Made by a program: the position numbers and the translations under genes. A model generated the notes under the pieces. That model ran no database searches and was not told the DNA's origin. It saw only the letters and a program-made list of their open reading frames with translations. DNA of 64,000 bases from positions 24,304,001 through 24,368,000 of the forward strand of contig NC_077223.1 in NCBI RefSeq assembly GCF_024763615.1. The letters are read 5' to 3'. Numbering within the stretch: the first letter of the stretch is position 1; the number at the start of each line of letters is the position of its first letter. Shown in pieces: positions 56,820 through 64,000 of this stretch. This stretch comes from Phlebotomus papatasi (Eukaryota; Arthropoda; Insecta; Diptera; Psychodidae).

Positions 56820-57620
56820 AAAATATTGGAACAAGTTTTCCTTGGAACAAATTTTTTTTGGAATCAATTTGTACCTATATTTGTTTGTTCCAAAAAGTTT
56901 TCTCTGTGGAAGTTTCCTACTTGGAATGTCTACAAATTTGATTTGATTTCATTTTATACAAATTTGTTTCTGAAAGTCGGAATAGAATTTGTTGCACTCG
57001 GCTGTTTTGTTCCCACTATCAGGAATAAATTGGTACATTTTTTATAACAATATTATTCCTACATCTGTAACATATTTATTTCGAAAATTTTCGGTGTCCG
57101 TGGACGAGGTAATTTTTGGAACAAAATTGTTACTCATATGGGTAATCTTTCAGTTCCCATTGTCGGGAACAAATTCGTGTAAAAGATTTCGTCTTACAGT
57201 TAAGGCCTATACTTCATTCGAGATGGATTTCGGTGGCGAAAGTTCATAAGGAATATCAAATAAAAATCAACTTAAGAGTGTTTTATACAGACGCGTGCAT
57301 GACGAAATCATAAGCGAGTGCTGGCAGCAGGAGGGGAGGGAAGGGAATCTCGAATTAAAAATGTGAAACTATGTAGCACGAAAATTGCCACAGATTTGGC
57401 GTCCTCCTGGCTTCGGTGACGGGTGACTGAGTGTGAGAGGAGGGATACGATTTTATACTAAACGAGCTATTTTTTGGAACAAATTCGTTACTAATATTGG
57501 ATATCTTTTTGTTTCTCCTGAAAGGTACAAATTTGTTCCAAAAATTTCCGGTGTCCATGGACGAGCTACATTTTGGAACAAATTCGTTACTAATATTGAT
57601 TATATTTTTGAGTCTCATAA
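56820..57620. repeat. Clustered GGAACAAATT / AATTTGTTCC repeats
   Basis: TTTTGGAACAAATTCGTTAC and its inverse occur repeatedly at 56,820-57,190 and 57,465-57,610, with GTGTCC.TGGACGAG shared between the two blocks, about 430 bp apart. Between them is GC-richer sequence (57,290-57,440). Origin unknown. Confidence 0.45.
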
Positions 57621-58345
57621 ATGAACAAGATTGTGCTAAAAATTATGGATTGTGCCAAAACTGAACCGGTAATGAACGAGTTCTCATAACCAATAACTAA
57701 TTTTTTATCGCAAATTCAATTATATTATTTCTACGCTATTTTGGGCGATTTTTGGGTGATTCAATGGCTCCGTTCAGTAATAACCTTTCGAAGAGACAAA
57801 GCCAGTCCAAAGCCAAGCCAAACCTATTCGAAAATCTACCGGAAGCCTAAAGTGCAATTTCATATGCCAGCCGCTTTAACGCTGATTGTTGTGTCATTTC
57901 GAATTTCGATATTCTTGACACTTCAATCGTCAACAATGTCAACAACAGTGTGCAAAAATTTGCTGCAAAAAGTGAATTTTTGTGTAGGTTTGTGGAATTT
58001 CAGGATGGAAGAATGTCTTAAATGCTATTTCATTCAAAGAAATGTCCTTTTGATGAACTTGCTCACTTTTGTGTAACTCGTCGGTTTTAAACATTTGAAC
58101 TTCCAACGGGTTTTTAGGTAAGTTCTCTCTGATATACCTTCGAATCGGTAAAGGAAAAACCTCAACCGGAGAGAGCTCTCAAATCGGGAAGGTTATTACT
58201 GAACGAGAGGAATCTGTTCAATAAATCGGTTGTGAATCGGTAAACGATAAATGATGCGGAAGTAAGTACTTTTGAATTATAGCGTCTAAGTTACGAGTTC
58301 GAGCATTCCGCAAAGCTGGAATGCTTTACCACCCCTTTTTTCCTT
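57621..58345 (+). repeat. 'AGGTCAAAG' family copy with unrelated insert
   Basis: The 3' part (AATCGGTAAACGATAAATGA, CGAGCATTCCGCAAAGCTGG, ATGCTTTACCACC) is the family end. 57,800-58,110 does not match other copies and is probably an insertion. Confidence 0.4.
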
Positions 58346-60467
58346 TTTCTTATTTTTAAATGTAAAATATCTTCAAGCGTTTATCCCTAATCCATACGAT
58401 TTTTAATATAAATGTTAGTAAGTTTTACGTATTGATTTTGAGGCCTTTGAATGTCATATTGACAGTAATAAAATGTTTTTAGACATATCGCATTTTTTGA
58501 TTGGATTGATTGCCTCTAGCTTGAAAGGTTTTAACGTTCTCACGTCAATTAGAGAACATGGAGAACATAATTGGATTTAAATAGTTTAAATGATTACATA
58601 CTTTGTAACATGTAAATTATAACTTAAAGTAGAAATATTGAAACGTGTGAATATTATATTGAGTTTGAGCAATGGAAAAAGAACGCTGAAAGAGCAATGG
58701 GAAGAATTTCCCTGACAATATTCACTGCTCGTTTGCATAATAAAGGGTTGATCACTATCGATACTCACCCTCTGTGTCTCTATTCCACTATATACTTTTA
58801 CCACTTTCTGTTTTTGTGATACAAAATTGAAACAGTGGTTTTACCCTTTGAGACTCCTCCCCCGTCCTCAAAGAACATTTCACATTCTGAGAATTTTTCT
58901 TTACCATATATTCACACGCACTTGCCGAATGAAAATTGAATTTTTCCTCCACATTCAGTCCATATCCTCAAATTGATAATATATTTCGAGTTGTGGCTTT
59001 TCTCAGTTCTATTGCTAAAGGAAAGACACCTCCCCTTGGGGGTTAAAAATAGAAAGATGTGGAAGAAATTTGCGCTCTTGACACGCACAGGTAAATTTGC
59101 ACAGCACAAATAGAAATAACATCAATGACATCGAATTGAAAGTGAATTTCTCCATCGATGGAGAAAAAATCCTTCGAAATCTCACCACATCGCAACTTCA
59201 CCTGATGGATATTGAATTTTGCCTCTATTTTCAATTTTCCCGATATTCACCCGAAAAATTTTCCCCCATTAATCTCTTTTTGGTGAAAGAATGAGGATGA
59301 ATGGTGTGAGAAAAAAATTCAAACAGAGGCAGAAATTCAATAATTTCACTCAATTAATTTCTTGTAATTTCACAAATATTTTGCTTTTTTTTGGATAAGC
59401 TTCTTGGAAGAATTGGCCAAGAAAAAAGCTGTTAAGAAGAATTTTCTGGGGCAATCCATTGTCCTAAATTGTCCTCCAACTCCAAGAAAATTGATGCTGC
59501 CGTCAGTCGCACTCACATAAGCCCTCAATCTTAAGTCTCCCGCTAGCAAATACAAAACACCCTAAGCAATTTCAAAAATCCAATAAACTAGGAAATTGGC
59601 TGAAAACCCACAAAAGTGACAAATACTCAAAGGAACAATTGTATTAGTGGATTAGATCAAAGATAAAAAAATGAAATTGGTATGTTTAGGAAGAAAATTG
59701 GCAAATTTTTAGATATCAGTAAAATTTTTAATTAATGAAATACGAAAAAGTTTAAATTTTAGAATTAGAGGAAACAATTAGATTTTTTTTCAATAATTGT
59801 AGCAATAGGAAATTTTCTTGAAGAAATAACACAAAAAAACTATTCTTTACTTACTTTTAAGTGCGCTAATCCGAACTGTTCGCTATGTGGATCGTTATAA
59901 CTACGCTAACTAGATGAAATCCACTTAAAATAATATTTTTATTTTTATTTCCGTAATATATTCACTTCAGTAACATAATATAATTATTCAACTTTGAGAA
60001 AAAGCAAAAATAATATTTTTATCCATTAAATAAGTGATTGTAATCGACTCATTTCAATCTTGTGTCAGCTGGGTTCTTCACTAAAAATTTTCTAGTCAGT
60101 GATATTTTCGCCAATGACAGTTGGTTGATTGAAAACATTTATTGTTTTTTTCCTTGGGAAAAAAAGTATTTTAAATCCAAAGGTTTTATTAAAAGTGAAG
60201 TGCAATCATTCCCCTACAAGGTGAGTAAATCGATTTTCATGAAATAATAATATTTTATAAAGAAATTAATGAAATTGTGGCTGTTTACATTTTGCTCTAA
60301 AATGGGCGCTACAGTTCAGCACTGTTTTACTATTTCATATGCCGAAGGGAACAAAGGAAAACATTCCTAAGAAAAAACCTTTTCTAAGGAAGATCTAAAG
60401 AACGCCTTGAAGTGTGTACAAGATGGTTCTACAATAACCTATGCATCCAAAACATTTGATGTACCAA
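58346..60467. other. Unique-looking intergenic sequence
   Basis: Several 60-72-codon frames occur on both strands, none with a recognisable domain. 58,560-59,640 is relatively complex sequence without repeats. Confidence 0.3.
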
Positions 60468-60720
60468 CACTGAGAGAAATCCGAAAAAGTTAAAATAACA
60501 TTTCGGAAATGTTAATTTTACCCTGCAGTATTGATCCAAAATCGGTGTAAATATTACCCTTTTTAGGTGTATTAGGGGTAAAAAGTACCCTTTTTCATGT
60601 TGATTTTACCCTTGATAAGGTGTAAAATTAACATTAAAAAATGTTGATATATTTTTACACCTAAAAAGTGTTAAAGTTCTGAGGAAAAAATGTTAATCGC
60701 ACCCTCTTTTTTTCTCAGTG
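60468..60720 (+). mobile_element. CACTGAG-family MITE, copy E (complete)
   Basis: CACTGAGAGAAATCCG at 60468 and TTTTTCTCAGTG ending at 60720. This is the most complete plus-strand copy and serves as the reference for the family. Confidence 0.85.
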
Positions 60721-60746
60721 TAGGACCATAATCCCATACAAGCTTA

Positions 60747-61216
60747 TACGGGCTTCAGACCTAAGGCTTAGCCATATGGCTTAACTTCTCTAACTTCTTA
60801 TCAATCAAGATTTTTCATAAAATTTTGACTTAGAATTTTTTTATAAAACCCAAATAATCTATTGGATTCTAATGCTTCCGCCACACCTTTTAGATCAGGA
60901 AAATTTCATAATGTCGAAATTCGAAGCCCTTTCTTTCTCACATTCTTTGCATATGTCTATCTCATTCTCTCGCACTCTTCTTCTTCTCTTAAACATCACT
61001 CCAAATTTAATTTAGCTCAATCGAATTTGGTATGCGAAAGAATGAGATAGTCATATGCAAAACATGTGAGAAAGAAGGGGATCCGAATTTCGACTTCATG
61101 AAATTTTCCTGATCTAAAAGGTGTGCCGGAGCCATAAAGAATCAAATTAATTGGTTGTTTTTAAGATTTTGAGACTTTCTGGAACTGGGCCAAACCTATA
61201 GTCTGAAGATGGCCTT
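60747..61216 (-). mobile_element. TCTTCAGAC MITE, copy 2, split by another MITE
   Basis: CGGGCTTCAGACCTAAGGC at the left and CCTATAGTCTGAAGATGGCC at the right match the ends of 42,899-43,113 inverted. The middle is interrupted by 60,874-61,133. Confidence 0.65.
60874..61133. mobile_element. CACACCTTTTAGATCAGG MITE, copy 1
   Basis: Long TIRs: CACACCTTTTAGATCAGGAA and onward, mirrored by TTCCTGATCTAAAAGGTGTG. 260 bp, inserted within the preceding MITE. Confidence 0.8.
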
Positions 61217-61275
61217 ATGGTTTGCAATTCCGAATGCGTGAAAAATTGTTTATGAGTTGAATATTGAAAGTGAAA

Positions 61276-61526
61276 TCTTCGGCACTTTTTTCAGATCGGA
61301 AAAATTTAATGATATCGAAATTAACATCCTTTTCTTTCTTAAATGTTTTGCGTATTTTTTCGTTCGTACTCAAAATTCGATTGAACTAAATTTAATTTGG
61401 TGTGATGTTCAAAAGAAGAAGAAGAGTCCGAAAAAGTAGGATAGATTATGGAAAATGGTTGAGAAAGAAAGGGATGTGAATTTTGATTATATGAAATTTT
61501 CCTGATCTAAAAGGTGTGCCAGAGCC
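61276..61526. mobile_element. CACACCTTTTAGATCAGG MITE, copy 2 (left end decayed)
   Basis: The right TIR is clear (CCTGATCTAAAAGGTGTGCC). The left is diverged (CGGCACTTTTTTCAGATCGG). The interior resembles copy 1. Confidence 0.65.
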
Positions 61527-61535
61527 ATAAAATGA

Positions 61536-61790
61536 TTCTGGCACACCTTTTAGATTAGGAAAATTTCATGAAATCAATATTCACATACCTCTTTTCTCAA
61601 AGATTTGCATATGTTCATCCTACTCTTTCTCACTCCTGTTTTTCTTTTGAGCATTACAATTTCGATTTAGTTAAATCCAATTTTGAGTGCGAAAAAAAAG
61701 GGACAGACCTGTGCAGAACGTTTGAAAAAGAAAATGATGTAATTTTTTATTTCATGCAATTTTTCTTTCCTAAAAGGTGTATCGGAGGCA
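61536..61790. mobile_element. CACACCTTTTAGATCAGG MITE, copy 3
   Basis: Left TIR CTGGCACACCTTTTAGATTA, right TIR CTTTCCTAAAAGGTGTATCG. It lies 9 bp from copy 2, so the three copies form a near-tandem cluster upstream of the odorant receptor. Confidence 0.7.
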
Positions 61791-62154
61791 TAAAGAATTG
61801 TGTCGAGCAAACTGTTCTCGGCAGTCGAATTTGATAAAAGAAAAGTGTCTCAATGCTATTTTCCACCCTCGTTATTAAACTTAAAATCCAATTTCCACGC
61901 ATTTCAAATTCCAAGAACCTCAAGTTGCAAGCAGTTAGAGGTCACCTTGTGCATTATAAAGACCTTGAATTTAAGTTTAATTAAAAGGCTTCACAGAAAC
62001 ATATGTTTCTCGTTTTTGAACTCACATGAAAAGAAATACAGTTTCTAAATTAAAGGGCAGGTATATTATGAAGTGATCAATAGTAACAACAGCGAATCAA
62101 TAGAATAGATTTTAGTCTTTAACGAAGCTTTCTATAAATCACATCGCAATAGTT
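61791..62154 (+). promoter_or_regulatory. Upstream region of the odorant receptor gene
   Basis: 364 bp between the MITE cluster and the receptor ATG. TATAAAG occurs near 61,957 and TATAAATC near 62,133, but neither has clear core-promoter context. No further motif could be supported. Confidence 0.35.
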
Positions 62155-63435
62155 ATGCCCCCAAAAAGTCATTTGGAAGTTTATAACAAAATTAAGTCAG
62201 AGATTGAACTTGGAATTTCGATTGCAAGTTTTTGGGTTACCAATAAATCGTTTAAAAATTCTGTGCTCATTAAAACTCCGTTTATGTCAATGATATTAAG
62301 CTTAATGTTCTCATTAATACATTTGGCAAGTAAATTTGAAGGTCAATTAACCACAAATTTTTTAATGTCGCAAATACTCTTTCTTGCAAGTTTACAAATA
62401 ATTCTTAAAACATTATGGATGTGGTATAATCGAGATAATTTACTGAAGCTACTGGACAAAACTAAATCTCTTTATACCGATTGTGAAAATGAAGAGATTT
62501 GTGTTATTGCTGAGATAAATCTAAAAAAATTGAGCAATTCTTGGATAGTTTGTTTCAAGTAACTCTATCATTGTTTTATTAATAATTCAGAGAATTTTAT
62601 TGTAAAGAAAAATTCTTTTTTTTCATTGATTTTAGGATTGCATTTGCATCAGTCTATATAACCTGTGCATTACTCGCCATTTGTAATGCTTTAAAAGGAG
62701 AAGATGGAATTTTGATTACCATACCATTCATTCCGATAAACTTTCGAGGTTATTTGGAATTTAGGCTCTTAATTCAAACTACGTTAATTGGTTTGGGATG
62801 TGTATCTGTGATTTACATTGATTTGATGATAGTTTTCTTTGGTATTGAAATTATGGCAGCTTCTAATATCCTATTTGACTACATTTCACTTCACAAGGAT
62901 GCCATACAAGAGTATCCTGATGACCTTAAAATAATCACACAGAGATTTTGCAAACTTGTTGATAACATTAAGCTTTTTAACAGTGTTATATCTTTTTCGT
63001 CATTTTTGCAATTTATTATAAGTGCTTTTCTGAGCTTTTCAGCGCTCTTTATCATTCGCTTGTGCCCAGAGAATCCTATCGGATATTTCACTGGTTTTTG
63101 TATAGTTATACAATTATTTTTGCCATGTTTCTTTGGGGAATTTATCAAAATCAGACTCGAAAGGCTATCGACAACTCTTTATTTAACCAATTGGTATGAT
63201 ATTAAATTAAAAGACCAAAAATCTTTTCTTATTATTCTGGGAATGATTCAGAAGGAATACGGATTGAAAGCTGCTGGATTGTACGACATCAATATCTATA
63301 CATTCATTCAGGTACAGATTCCTAATAATTTCTACAAAAATTTTCAAATTTCAGTTAAAATTTCTATTATTTCAGATCATGAAAATGGCCGTATCATGGT
63401 GTGCATTTATATTTACTCTACATACATACTCTTAA
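62155..63435 (+). CDS. Insect odorant receptor (7tm_6 family), three exons
   Basis: Exons 62155-62558, 62636-63311 and 63376-63435. The introns are 77 nt (GTAACT...TTTTAG) and 64 nt (GTACAG...TTTCAG). The phases agree and give 379 residues with TAA at 63433-63435, the usual length for this family. Several hydrophobic segments are visible (for example about residues 40-60, 70-90, 138-155 and 190-210, and further ones near 255 and 285). The C-terminal third has the family's typical layout: a cysteine-rich helix, then GEFIKIRLERLSTTLY, TNWYD, LLKAAGL-type GLKAAGLYDINIYTF and a final helix IMKMAVSWCAFIFT. Such receptors form ligand-gated cation channels with the co-receptor Orco in olfactory neuron membranes. 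The subfamily and ligand cannot be told. The ATG at 62155 is the first in frame. Confidence 0.88.
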
Positions 63436-63477
63436 GAGCATTTATTTCTGGATTTGTTGTTCAATTTTATTAATTTC

Positions 63478-63762
63478 GATTACGTATCTCCTTACTACGT
63501 CCGAGTTTTGGGGAGTACACTGCCAGCCTTCCTGCAGTCACGTGCTGTCGATTTCATATCTCACGTTCTCAAATACCACCAGCCTAGATATTTGGCAGAA
63601 TTTCTTCTTCCGGGTCCATCCGTTAGGTCTTCGTGTCTCGTTGTGCCCAGATCGGGGAGCCGTATTCTTCACAACTCTCTTTTTGTTGAGTGCGTTACTC
63701 TCTGGAATGCACTTTTTAGAGAGGAGAAACGGCGGCTTGTCCAAACCTTTTTGGCATCTTAG
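63478..63762 (+). mobile_element. 3' tail of a non-LTR retrotransposon (end of its reverse-transcriptase ORF)
   Basis: The frame ending TAG at 63762 reads like the C-terminus of insect LINE ORF2 proteins: a stretch with PRYLAEFL, an Arg-rich middle, VVPRSGS and finally CVTLWNALFREE, matching the common 'P.YL...R...P.R......LWN.LP' pattern. Upstream parts are absent, so it is 5'-truncated, starting close to the receptor's stop codon. Confidence 0.5.
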
Positions 63763-64000
63763 TTTGCTTTTTTTTTTGCTTTTACCTAAACGTCAGAAAG
63801 ACTTTTTTTTTCTTTCAAATTATGCAGATGACTTATACAACCTGAGAAAGGGCATTTTCACCGTTTAGCTCTGGAGGTTGGTCACCAACGCTAAGACGGC
63901 GGTGGACGCAAGCATTGCTTTCTGATAAATCTTTGTCTTTATGCATATCTTAATAAATGTATCATTTTTCTTCTGCTTTCATCAAGAGCACTAGATCAAA
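63763..64000 (+). other. Probable LINE 3' UTR and right edge
   Basis: Non-coding sequence following the LINE stop. An AATAAATG near 63,950 may be its 3' signal. The true 3' end of the element was not found. Confidence 0.35.

Overview
The window looks like AT-rich nuclear DNA of an insect, probably a fly. The evidence is two conserved eukaryotic genes with GT-AG introns (cytosolic alanyl-tRNA synthetase and CRIPT), an insect-type seven-transmembrane odorant receptor, and dense BEL/Pao, Ty3, mariner, SINE and MITE sequence. The species cannot be named from the sequence; Diptera is an inference.

Left part (1-18,600, genes on the minus strand). The alanyl-tRNA synthetase gene enters from the left edge (exon 1-1347), has a 15.0 kb intron (1348-16369) and a large first coding exon (16370-17688). 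CRIPT (18218-18581, one 61-nt intron) lies just upstream in tandem. The long intron is a stack of insertions. It holds a TTAA-flanked MITE, CACTGAG-type MITEs, and a ~1.4 kb near-perfect palindrome with a tRNA-like sequence in each arm. Inside one palindrome arm, antisense to the host gene, sits a complete 9.8 kb BEL/Pao retroelement with LTRs that look identical by eye and a 5-bp target duplication. This element has an intact 2,475-codon Gag-Pol-Env frame. It also has a candidate second gene whose start codon exists only after removal of a 204-nt intron, preceded by a leader of about 1 kb with no ATG.

Middle part (19,000-62,000) is a gene desert. It contains two direct 1.83 kb copies of a modular non-coding element (23.9 and 30.5 kb), tRNA-derived SINEs (one with a 14-bp target duplication), a decayed mariner transposase, many short TIR elements, and several relics of a repeat with a conserved 3' end. 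A ~6 kb composite foldback (43.2-49.2 kb) carries two inverted arrays of a 21-bp A/T-rich unit around a central core, an architecture like Drosophila FB elements. At 52.5-55.9 kb lies the 5' half of a Ty3-type element (LTR, tRNA-Leu-type primer site, gag, and pol cut off inside reverse transcriptase).

Right end (62,155-64,000). A three-exon odorant receptor of 379 codons lies downstream of three consecutive related MITEs and is followed by the 3' tail of a non-LTR retrotransposon.

The cellular genes form no joint pathway: translation (AlaRS), a small zinc-binding protein (CRIPT) and olfaction (OR). The most unusual biology seen is the BEL element's predicted splice-made start codon. Next come the foldback with 21-bp phased arrays and the two modular 1.83 kb repeats. 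Statements of identity between repeat copies are by eye, not by alignment.
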